This document shows, one piece after another, positions 32,533-39,108 of a stretch of DNA of 39,108 nucleotides. The notes under the pieces were generated by a model. That model ran no database searches and was not told the origin of the DNA. It saw nothing but the letters and a program-made list of their open reading frames with translations. Source of the DNA: Candidatus Thorarchaeota archaeon (GTDB lineage Archaea; Asgardarchaeota; Thorarchaeia; Thorarchaeales; Thorarchaeaceae); the NCBI GenBank assembly GCA_004524595.1, contig SDOA01000025.1:1-39108 (forward strand), in the 5' to 3' direction. Each line of letters opens with the position of its first letter. Position 1 is the stretch's first letter. The translations under genes were made by a program, and so were the position numbers.

Positions 32533-33283
32533 TTATCAAAGAAACACACGTATGGTTGCATGTATCTTTGCAGTTTTAATCATTGGTACCGTTTCTGTAG
32601 GCTTACTTACCTACTACGGTACTAATACTTTCAACTGGGCAATCAATCCCGGAACAACAGATTTTCATTTTGAATCTGAAGTGGGAACAGTCAATGAAAC
32701 AGTGACTCTTGATCTCGATATATCTGCTGGAGCGATTTCAGTGGTCTTTATCGATGATGAGTCTTTACTATATAATATCGATATCGAGGTTCAGAACTCT
32801 ACTCTCAAGACTGAGGGCGACCCTACTGTATCATTTGCAAGTAACACAATTAGCCTTAGTTATCCTGCCTCTGGTGTGAATGTCACTCTCGGTAGTGCAA
32901 TAAATTACATATTTAACATTCATACTACTTCAGGTGGAATAAGTATCGTACTTGGCAATGGAGCTCATGTCGGTGACATTACCGCAGTCACATTGACAGG
33001 TGGGATCAGTCTTACAATGACTGATGCAGCTATTTTGTTTGGAAATTCAACTTTCGATATTAAAGCGACTACAGGTGGTATCTCAATCGTTGTGGATCTT
33101 CCTACCGCATTAGGTGGAAGTTTTGAAGGTGCTTCAACCACTGGCGGAGTTTCAATAACTGCACCTGGTTGGACACAAGTTACTTCAGGATACTATGAGA
33201 CCTCAAACTACAATACTGCTAACCAGCTATTGACAATCATTGCAGAGACGTCAACTGGTGGAATTGTTGCAGTACTTACATAA
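32525..33283 (+). CDS. Membrane-anchored extracytoplasmic repeat protein (GGIS repeats)
   Basis: 252 residues. Residues about 8-32 form an N-terminal hydrophobic anchor; the rest is strand-rich and Ser/Thr/Gly-rich. From about residue 138 a short unit recurs: SGGISIVLGNG, TGGISLTMTDA, TGGISIVVDLP, TGGVSITAPGW and a last TGGIVAVL. Such GGIS ladders are seen in DUF4097/toast-rack-type beta-solenoids (tentative family call). It is likely outside the membrane. It overlaps the ArsR-like gene by eight bases and is followed by a strong terminator, so it ends the operon with the two membrane proteins. Confidence 0.75.
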   Translation: MSNYQRNTRMVACIFAVLIIGTVSVGLLTYYGTNTFNWAINPGTTDFHFESEVGTVNETVTLDLDISAGAISVVFIDDESLLYNIDIEVQNSTLKTEGDPTVSFASNTISLSYPASGVNVTLGSAINYIFNIHTTSGGISIVLGNGAHVGDITAVTLTGGISLTMTDAAILFGNSTFDIKATTGGISIVVDLPTALGGSFEGASTTGGVSITAPGWTQVTSGYYETSNYNTANQLLTIIAETSTGGIVAVLT

Positions 33284-33292
33284 TTGATTTTA

Positions 33293-33328
33293 GAGAGGGA
33301 TTATTTCCCTCTCCCTCTTTTCTCTTAA
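33293..33328 (+). terminator. Hairpin terminator closing the membrane-protein/regulator operon
   Basis: GAGAGGGA (33293-33300), loop TTATT, TCCCTCTC (33306-33313): an eight-base perfect stem followed by a pyrimidine/T-rich tail. It starts ten bases after the stop. Confidence 0.7.
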
Positions 33329-33413
33329 TATTTTATTAACTAGCAGGCACTACTGTTGGTGAAAAAACACATCACAACGACAAGAGTTATCCATATGTGA
33401 TAGCGTATCATTG

Positions 33414-34787
33414 ATGGTGTCTGCAGTGCTTGAAGTATATTCAAAATCCAATAAGAATGGTTTTACTGTTCAGTTCAAGAACAATTCGTATCCCGTGAAA
33501 TATCCCCTTGGCTATTGGGAGAGGACGCCGGAACAGACCAGAACGGCACTGACAGATAATCTTTCCTTAGCAACAACAATGCATCTACCATTGGTCTTCA
33601 AAGACCCATTGATTAAATATCATTCAGGAAGACCTGTTTTAGAGCCTTATTTTGTCGAGAACTTTCTACGAGATATTCCCTCTTGTGCAGAGGTTGATGG
33701 AACAGATACTGCTGAAATGGTCCGTGAGTTCTTAGACATCAGATATCAATATACAAATCCTGAGATTACTGTCCCTTCCTCTGACCCGGTTGAAAATGCA
33801 CATCGTGCGATTGTGGGTCTCAGTTTTGGAAAGGATAGTCTTCTCACCTATGCAGTTGCTGATGAACTCGGCTTAGATCCAGAGATTGCATATCTTGTGG
33901 AAGAGAGCATGACCTACGAGGAGAAACACAAGACCGCATTAGCTGCAAAATTCAAGGAGGAATTTGGAAAGTCCCTACATATTCTCAAACATGATACTGG
34001 AAAACTTAGAGATTACAAACATCTCAACCTTCCCTTTTCTGAGCTAGGTTGGGGTCTTCAATCAACCGAATATGCAATTGAGTTTATTCCGCTTGCCTAT
34101 GCATTAGAGGGTAAGTATATCCTCTTTGGGAATGAGCAGACAACTTCTGAGACCTACAAGAATGAGAAAGATGATTGGCTCATCTATCCCTGTTATGATC
34201 AATCTCACATATGGACAGTTCATATCAGTCGAATAACGGAAATGTTCTCTGGAGGGTCAGTCAAGACAGGAAGTCTCATTGAACCATTGATGGATATGAT
34301 GGTCCAGAGAACACTTGCTCATAGATATCCAGAAATTGCAAAGTACCAGATGAGTTGCTTCACTGAGACCGAGGCTGGTCGAGACTATCACTGGTGCCAT
34401 GAATGTACAATCTGTGGGAAGATGTATCTCTTATGTGCTGGTAGTGGTGTCGATCCAAAATCTGTGGGATTTCGTCTGAACATGCTTGAGCCTGAGAAGA
34501 AACGATTCTTCACCCTATTCGGTGGAAAGTCAGCTCTAACCTATGCAAACACAGCAACCGCCCGTGACGAACAGCTATTTGCCTTCTACTGTGCTGCAAA
34601 GAGAGATGCAAAGGGCGGACTTGTTGATGAATTCAGGAAATCTGACTTGTATAAAGAGGCTCAGGCACGAGAAGATGAGTTGTTCAAACGATTCATTAGC
34701 CTCTACGATCCGATTACCGTTCCCAGAGAGTTAAAGGATCAAGTCATGTCAATCTACCGGGAAGAGATAGCATCATTTGAGTTCTAA
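33414..34787 (+). CDS. PP-loop ATPase-superfamily enzyme, MurL/QueC-like
   Basis: 457 residues from ATG 33414. A PP-loop SFGKDSLLT (Ser137-Ser142) marks an adenylating enzyme. Downstream, EPLMDMMVQRTLAHRYPEI leads into SC (Cys315) and HWCHECTICGKMYLLC (Cys328, Cys331, Cys334), a four-cysteine set placed as the zinc site of QueC and of MurL, the bacterial enzyme that epimerises the terminal L-Glu of UDP-MurNAc-dipeptide via an adenylate. The long N-terminal domain (about 130 residues) before the PP-loop, and the WC-x2-C-x2-C layout, favour MurL over QueC. Archaea lack MurNAc, so the substrate must differ. TTG 33411 is one codon upstream. The neighbour is a D-Ala-D-Ala-ligase-like gene. Confidence 0.75.
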   Translation: MVSAVLEVYSKSNKNGFTVQFKNNSYPVKYPLGYWERTPEQTRTALTDNLSLATTMHLPLVFKDPLIKYHSGRPVLEPYFVENFLRDIPSCAEVDGTDTAEMVREFLDIRYQYTNPEITVPSSDPVENAHRAIVGLSFGKDSLLTYAVADELGLDPEIAYLVEESMTYEEKHKTALAAKFKEEFGKSLHILKHDTGKLRDYKHLNLPFSELGWGLQSTEYAIEFIPLAYALEGKYILFGNEQTTSETYKNEKDDWLIYPCYDQSHIWTVHISRITEMFSGGSVKTGSLIEPLMDMMVQRTLAHRYPEIAKYQMSCFTETEAGRDYHWCHECTICGKMYLLCAGSGVDPKSVGFRLNMLEPEKKRFFTLFGGKSALTYANTATARDEQLFAFYCAAKRDAKGGLVDEFRKSDLYKEAQAREDELFKRFISLYDPITVPRELKDQVMSIYREEIASFEF

Positions 34788-34810
34788 TCGTTCTTAAACA
34801 GAGTATCAAG

Positions 34811-34818
34811 CATATAAG
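34811..34818 (+). promoter_or_regulatory. TATA box for the ATP-grasp gene
   Basis: CATATAAG is centred about 26 bases before GTG 34841 and 35 before ATG 34850, so the ATP-grasp gene has its own promoter and a leaderless or very short-leader mRNA. Confidence 0.5.
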
Positions 34819-34840
34819 TAAGAGTGGGAATTGTTCTACT

Positions 34841-35845
34841 GTGCAAAAAATGCGTGTAGCATTGGTTCTTAATACAAGAAAAGACGAGTCGGAGTTTGAG
34901 GTCGAGTATGATCCTCCTCACACTATTGAACTGATCAAACATGGAATTGAAGCAGCAGGACATGAGTATATCTTCATCGAGGCTGATGAGGATTTACTTG
35001 ATAATCTCCGCAAAATTCGCCCTGATTTAGTCTTTAATAGATCAGAAGGGCTTCGTGGTGAGAGTAGAGAGTCCCACGTTCCTGCGATGCTCGAGATGCT
35101 TGAAATCCCGTATGTAGGAGCAAATGTGCTTACTACTGCGGTCTGTCTTAATAAAGGTTGGACAAAGAAGATCTTAGTCTATCATGGTATTCTCACTCCA
35201 CAATTTCACATTGTATCAAGCCCAGAGGAAGCTGACAAGATCAAGTTTGAATATCCTGTAATCTTGAAGCCAAATGAAGAAGGCTCTTCAGTTGGTATAA
35301 ACGAAGATAATGTTGTCCACAATCTATCTCAATTGAAAGCAAAATTAATGGACATGCTCAGCGAGTATATTCAATCAATCCTCATCGAGCAGTTCATTGC
35401 AGGTCGTGAGTTCAGTGTAGGGACTCTTGGGAAGTCTGATGGGACTCTTGAAGTTCTTCCGATTGTTGAGGTTGATTTCACCAATATGCCTCCTGAGGTT
35501 GGGAATGTTCTTGGGCAAAGAGCAAAGACGATCTTGGATGACCTGAGTCACTATGTCTGTCCTGCAAAGATTGAAGACGGGCTCAAAGAACGACTTGAAA
35601 CCCTCTCCCTCGAAGTCTGCAAACACCTTCAAGTCCCTGATTTTGCAAGAATTGATTTCAGAATGGATAAGAAAGAACGCATCTATTTCTTAGAGATAAA
35701 TCCCTTACCAGGGATGGACTTTGATCCTGACGAACAAGACATTTCTTTCTTTCCACTCATGGCAATGAAGGGCGGCTATACCTACGATGAACTCATACAT
35801 AGACTTCTCGAATCTGCAATAGCACGGTATGGTCTTAAATCATAA
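34841..35845 (+). CDS. D-alanine-D-alanine ligase-like ATP-grasp enzyme
   Basis: 334 residues with the Ddl domain order: N-terminal Rossmann-like part with the FNRSEGLRGESRESHVPAMLE block (65-85; Ddl: N-x2-G-x2-GE-x-R), IPYVGAN, ATP-grasp ILKPNEEGSSVGI (141-153) and metal ligands Asp272, Glu285 and Asn287 with Ddl spacing, followed by NPLPGM. It therefore likely forms an amide/peptide bond through an acyl phosphate. Archaea do not make peptidoglycan, and Ddl-like ligases also make other dipeptides or act in cofactor pathways, so the substrate is open. GTG 34841 versus ATG 34850 cannot be decided. It sits 54 bases after the MurL-like gene. Confidence 0.88.
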   Translation: MQKMRVALVLNTRKDESEFEVEYDPPHTIELIKHGIEAAGHEYIFIEADEDLLDNLRKIRPDLVFNRSEGLRGESRESHVPAMLEMLEIPYVGANVLTTAVCLNKGWTKKILVYHGILTPQFHIVSSPEEADKIKFEYPVILKPNEEGSSVGINEDNVVHNLSQLKAKLMDMLSEYIQSILIEQFIAGREFSVGTLGKSDGTLEVLPIVEVDFTNMPPEVGNVLGQRAKTILDDLSHYVCPAKIEDGLKERLETLSLEVCKHLQVPDFARIDFRMDKKERIYFLEINPLPGMDFDPDEQDISFFPLMAMKGGYTYDELIHRLLESAIARYGLKS

Positions 35846-35873
35846 GAAATTCTTATCATCATTCGTCTAGGTG

Positions 35874-36398
35874 ATGACATTGAATCGAGCAAGAAATGAT
35901 CCCCTCTGGAAACGGATTGAGGTAGAATTGGCACCAATACTAGGAGAGGGGATTGTGGTCTTCTTTCCTCAGACTTGGACACAGCACTATCTCACATGGT
36001 ACAAGGAAATTGAACGAGACTCATTTAGACCAGCCTTGACATACAGTCAGGAAGAAATCGAAGAACGAATTCAAAAGGAAGAAGTTCTAATGATGTTCGT
36101 CCTCAAAGATGAAAGTCCTGAAGGCTTAGTGCTGGGTTATAGACTTGAAGATACTACAGAGGATATATTCTATCTTGATACTATTGCGGTAAGACAGAAG
36201 GGTCGCGGTATTGGAACAATCCTATTGAAAGTACTATTCACCTGGGCTAAAAAGATGGGGTATAGAATAATTCAATTGGATACCGAAGAAGAGAACGAGA
36301 CTGGTATTCGCCTCTCATACTTCTATCAACAACTTGGATTTCGAATCGCTCACTCTGATGAAGAAACGGGAAATGTCACCATGCAGCTCGAACTTTAG
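35874..36398 (+). CDS. GNAT-family N-acetyltransferase
   Basis: About 174 residues with one GNAT domain: LDTIAVRQKGRGIGTILLKVLF is the acetyl-CoA pyrophosphate loop (Q-x-GRG-x-G), followed by GYRIIQLDTEEENETGIRL and the C-terminal FYQQLGFR. The acceptor cannot be predicted. Following the ATP-grasp gene by 28 bases on the same strand, it may modify the same product. Start is uncertain: GTG 35871, ATG 35874 and TTG 35880 are adjacent, and AGGTGA (35869-35874) is best spaced for 35880. Converges on the threonine-synthase-like gene with a 12-base gap. Confidence 0.85.
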   Translation: MTLNRARNDPLWKRIEVELAPILGEGIVVFFPQTWTQHYLTWYKEIERDSFRPALTYSQEEIEERIQKEEVLMMFVLKDESPEGLVLGYRLEDTTEDIFYLDTIAVRQKGRGIGTILLKVLFTWAKKMGYRIIQLDTEEENETGIRLSYFYQQLGFRIAHSDEETGNVTMQLEL

Positions 36399-36410
36399 AC
36401 TCACACTATC

Positions 36411-37427
36411 CTATTCGAAATCACGTCCAGTTAGAATTGCAGTGAAACTACCCTTCACCGTGACTTTGCTATCTGCAAGATCCGACATAACTGCAAGGGT
36501 ACTTGCAGCAGCAGGCAACACATAGAGTCCCTCCTCTTGGCGCAACCGCTTCGAAAATTCCCACATTTTTGCCTCTGAGGCATAGTCCGCAAAGCCCCTA
36601 GATTCATAGATAGCATCGAGAGCATCCTGCCCATCATACGCATGCCAGTTTGTAAGGGGTTCATTGAACTTCGTTTCCTTTATCTCCTGTCGTCCCAAGT
36701 CTTTGATAGTTCTACTGCCCAGCTTGAATGACTTTACGATAGGATTACCACGTCTCGTGCTTGTTGCTACCATTCGTGGTATTGTCTGTATCTTTCCAGT
36801 GTCATGGAGTTTTTTGAATCCGAGATATATTCCAGCCAATGTTGTTCCATTACCCACAGGGCAAAACACATAGTTCGGAGCTCGTCTGATATCACGATAG
36901 ATCTCGTTGGCAATCTCTCCATAGGCGTCTAAAGATATCTCTCTCACTCCAGGAGTACCAGGATTTGCATCAAACCAGCCCTTCTCTTGAGCCTCTTGCG
37001 AGGCAAACTCTACAGCGTCCTCGTACTGCCCAGGATGATAGTGGAGTTCAGCACCTGCATCCTTGATACGTTTCATACGATCTTTTGGCACATGATATCC
37101 TTCTGGAATATAGATGTGAGCTGGTATTTCCACTAATCGCGCAGCCCATGCCAGTGATGCGCCAAAGTTGCCACAAGATGCTGCGGCAACTGCTTTTGCT
37201 CCTTGGTTTCTTGCTGCATCAACGATTGCGAGTGATATCCTGTCCTTTTGGGTTCCTGTTGGATTTCCTCCTTCAAACTTCAAAAAGAGTTTTTCACAAC
37301 CCACAACTGGTGCGAGATTCTTTGCTTCGATGAATGTTGTTGAACCGAGGAATTCTCGCCAGTTTATTTTTCCACCTCTTTTCAGAGGACTGCCATTGTC
37401 AAAAATCATGTTGCTTCTTACCCACAT
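36411..37427 (-). CDS. Threonine-synthase-like PLP-dependent enzyme
   Basis: Fold-type II PLP enzyme, 338 residues. NPTGTQKDR (55-63) holds the Schiff-base Lys61; threonine synthases usually read PTGSFKDR. CGNFGAS (85-91) is the substrate/carboxylate loop and PVGNGTTLAG the PLP-phosphate loop. Closest by feel to archaeal threonine synthase (O-phosphohomoserine to threonine), but the TQ in place of SF, the short N-terminus and no nearby hom/thrB genes mean that threonine dehydratase, diaminopropionate lyase or other relatives remain possible. ATG 37427 has GAGG close upstream; ATG 37409 is an alternative. Confidence 0.85.
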   Translation of the reverse strand: MWVRSNMIFDNGSPLKRGGKINWREFLGSTTFIEAKNLAPVVGCEKLFLKFEGGNPTGTQKDRISLAIVDAARNQGAKAVAAASCGNFGASLAWAARLVEIPAHIYIPEGYHVPKDRMKRIKDAGAELHYHPGQYEDAVEFASQEAQEKGWFDANPGTPGVREISLDAYGEIANEIYRDIRRAPNYVFCPVGNGTTLAGIYLGFKKLHDTGKIQTIPRMVATSTRRGNPIVKSFKLGSRTIKDLGRQEIKETKFNEPLTNWHAYDGQDALDAIYESRGFADYASEAKMWEFSKRLRQEEGLYVLPAAASTLAVMSDLADSKVTVKGSFTAILTGRDFE

Positions 37428-37513
37428 GGCCTCTTAGATTGCCATTATTTGTTGATTGCAGAACTACTTAAAGTAAATTGTTAGTAATACCTTCAAGGAT
37501 TTTATCTACTTTA

Positions 37514-38800
37514 TCACTTGTTTACTTCATGTTCAATTCGTTTTATTCTTGCTTTACATTCAGCTGCCTTTGCTACATCTCCGGTTTCCTCAAAAAGACG
37601 CAGGGCTACGACCCAAGTCCGTTTTGCCTCTTCTTGTCTATCTAGTATCTCTAGCATCAGTGCTCTATAATAGAGATGCATTGGATTTCCCGGGTCAACA
37701 GAGAACGCAGTGTCAAAGTCCGAAAGAGCGTCTTCATATCTCTCCAAAGAATAATAGATAAGACCTCGTTGATGTGCTACATCTGAATTATTAGGCTCCA
37801 GTGCTAATGCAGTATTCAGATACTCCAGAGCGGTACTCTCATCATTTAGAAGAAGCATGACTGCTCCATTTTTTATCCATCCCTTCACATATTCTGGATT
37901 TGCATTGATTGCTTTTTGATACGCATTTGATGCTTGTTGATACGATTTGCGTGTCTTGTGAAGATCTCCCTTCTTTATCCATAGTTCAGGATCATCGAAT
38001 TTTATGTTGACTGCCTTATCATAATAATAGAGTGCAGTCTCATAGCTCCTTTTCTCAAAATATGCATCACCCATGTTTGCTAGTGCATATGGCTGCTCTG
38101 GATCTATTACAAGTGCATCGGATAGAACAGTAATTGCATCATCATATTTCTTCAAAGAAAGATAGATACTTCCTAATTCCATCAGAGCAGGAAGAAATTC
38201 CGGGTCCTTGTGAATGACTCTTCTTAGCCAAGTGACTGCAATCTCAGGTTCACCAATTGCGTTGAAATACTTGCCCTTCCCAAGCAACGCTCTCAGCATA
38301 TTTGGTTCAAGGTGAAGTGCACGGTCTAAATTCTTATTGCACTCTTCAAATGCTCCCTGTCTTAATTGAGCTGAAGCCAAGTAAACAAGTGCTAAGACAT
38401 TATCTGGATTAATTGCAAGTGCACTTCCAAAACAGCTGATGGCATCTTTCATATCACCGACCATAAGGTATGCTAGACCCATATTGATCCATGCCTGGAC
38501 CTGCTCGCTGTCAAGACCTAACGTCATCTCATACAGAATGATTGCCCTTCCATAATTTGCCTCGTGAAGATGCATATCTGCTAGTCGAGTGAGAATCGAA
38601 GGAACTTGTTGGTCGTATTTTATGGAATCAAGGACCTTCTGAAAGTCCTTCTCTAAGTCTCCTAAATTTCTCCTCTCGCGGGTCATAATAGCTACTGGTC
38701 GAATCCTCTCTGGTTCAATCTCTGTAGGTGGACTCAGATTGTTGAGTTTTGTGACAATTGCTTCCAGTAGCTCTTCTGTGTTCAAGAAATCTCCCACCAA
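37514..38800 (-). CDS. Tetratricopeptide-repeat protein
   Basis: 428 residues, almost entirely TPR units of 34 residues from about residue 60 to 415 (roughly ten), with the usual W-L-G-Y-A-F-A-P pattern, for example AWINMGLAYLMVGDMKDAIS, ALANMGDAYFEKRSYETALY and AHQRGLIYYSLERYEDALSD. No catalytic domain, signal peptide or membrane segment; a protein-protein scaffold in the cytosol. Such long TPR proteins are frequent in Asgard genomes. Start is uncertain: TTG 38800, GTG 38797, or TTG 38785, the last with GGGAG five bases upstream. Divergent from the exported protein gene. Confidence 0.9.
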   Translation of the reverse strand: MVGDFLNTEELLEAIVTKLNNLSPPTEIEPERIRPVAIMTRERRNLGDLEKDFQKVLDSIKYDQQVPSILTRLADMHLHEANYGRAIILYEMTLGLDSEQVQAWINMGLAYLMVGDMKDAISCFGSALAINPDNVLALVYLASAQLRQGAFEECNKNLDRALHLEPNMLRALLGKGKYFNAIGEPEIAVTWLRRVIHKDPEFLPALMELGSIYLSLKKYDDAITVLSDALVIDPEQPYALANMGDAYFEKRSYETALYYYDKAVNIKFDDPELWIKKGDLHKTRKSYQQASNAYQKAINANPEYVKGWIKNGAVMLLLNDESTALEYLNTALALEPNNSDVAHQRGLIYYSLERYEDALSDFDTAFSVDPGNPMHLYYRALMLEILDRQEEAKRTWVVALRLFEETGDVAKAAECKARIKRIEHEVNK

Positions 38801-38948
38801 AATGGTTCATTGGAAATCTTATCAAACTTTGCAACTTCCTGATACCTCTCTGGAAATCGTCTTTATACAAACTCACAATACTTAATTCATCATTTTCTAC
38901 ACAAAGGAGTAAATTCGCGTCATTAATGGTATTTAGGAGATAGTATCT

Positions 38949-39108
38949 TTGGTTACACGTTATCGTACAATTATTGCAGTAATCTTCTCGCTTACTCTCT
39001 TTATCGGAATACCTTCGTTATTTGTTTCATTTACATCAAATGAATCACTAGTGCAGAACACGAGTGATGATAACACGAATCTGAATAATGAACCTCAGAT
39101 GTTTACAC
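38949..39108 (+). CDS. N-terminus of an exported protein (3' truncated by window)
   Basis: An open frame runs from TTG 38949 to the window end (53 codons). It encodes a signal-peptide-like N-terminus: VTRYR, a hydrophobic core IIAVIFSLTLFIGIPSLFV, then a polar Asn/Ser/Asp-rich stretch (NTSDDNTNLNNE). TAGGAGA (38934-38940) lies about nine bases upstream as ribosome-binding site. Likely a secreted or membrane-anchored surface protein; its family cannot be known from this fragment. A TATA-like TTATAC at about 38863-38868 could serve as promoter with a longer leader. Confidence 0.6.
   Translation, partial: MVTRYRTIIAVIFSLTLFIGIPSLFVSFTSNESLVQNTSDDNTNLNNEPQMFT

Noticed and set aside
33414..35845. 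Direct evidence for peptidoglycan synthesis in this organism
   Set aside because: Only one MurL-like and one Ddl-like gene are present, with no Mur ligases, MraY or MurA/B; enzymes of these folds have other roles.
38925..38942. Five-codon mini-ORF before the terminal exported-protein gene, possible leader peptide
   Set aside because: The nearest strong SD motif is about 16 bases upstream, and TAGGAGA inside it is better explained as the ribosome-binding site for TTG 38949.
1..39108. tRNA, rRNA, box C/D RNA or riboswitch genes
   Set aside because: Reading the intergenic gaps on both strands I found no cloverleaf, rRNA block, paired C/D boxes or recognisable riboswitch core; a covariance-model scan would be the decisive test.

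Overview
The window reads as a chromosomal segment of a mesophilic archaeon, most likely an Asgard archaeon of the Thorarchaeia type; the lineage is inference from gene content and style, not from a marker gene. Archaeal signs are TATA boxes about 25-30 bases upstream of several start codons (giving leaderless or very short-leader mRNAs for lplA, the 15.85 kb gene, the PHP gene and the peptide-binding protein), Shine-Dalgarno motifs mainly at operon-internal genes, a tungsten aldehyde:ferredoxin oxidoreductase, Lrp-type regulation and a non-lipoprotein substrate-binding protein. Base composition is moderately AT-rich. I see no rRNA, tRNA, CRISPR array, insertion sequence or phage gene. Coding density is high and no gene-free gap exceeds 300 bases.

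Layout. 1-3.5 kb (+): one-carbon/folate cluster: C-terminal part of formate-THF ligase, FolD and a fused glutamate formiminotransferase-cyclodeaminase. 3.5-6.7 kb (-): lipoate-protein ligase, a double-GNAT acetyltransferase and a GHMP kinase joined by an ATGA overlap. 6.8-9.3 kb (+): ABC exporter ATPase and permease. 9.3-11 kb (-): acetoacetate decarboxylase-like protein with a substituted Schiff-base position, and a PAP2 phosphatase. 11-15.7 kb (-): redox operon SCP2 protein - FMN nitronate monooxygenase-like enzyme - iron alcohol dehydrogenase - aldehyde:ferredoxin oxidoreductase. 15.8-19.5 kb: mostly unrecognised soluble and membrane proteins plus a PHP phosphoesterase, visibly more AT-rich. 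19.5-26.7 kb: oligopeptide ABC importer, B-C-D-F operon on minus and the binding protein divergent on plus, with unusual extensions in the C and D subunits. 26.8-28.8 kb: membrane protein and alpha/beta hydrolase. 28.9-33.3 kb (+): double-length Lrp regulator, a cluster of inverted-repeat operators around a TATA box, two paralogous membrane proteins, an ArsR-like regulator and an exported repeat protein. 33.4-36.4 kb (+): MurL/QueC-like PP-loop enzyme, D-Ala-D-Ala-ligase-like ATP-grasp enzyme and a GNAT. 36.4-38.8 kb (-): threonine-synthase-like PLP enzyme and a TPR protein. The last 160 bases begin an exported protein cut by the window end.

How it fits together (inference): the peptide importer, formimino-glutamate/folate enzymes, AOR and alcohol dehydrogenase suit an amino-acid- and peptide-fermenting archaeon. 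The parts least explained by known biology are the MurL-like/ATP-grasp pair, the self-contained double-Lrp regulator with its operators and membrane-protein cassette, and the remodelled DppC/DppD subunits.
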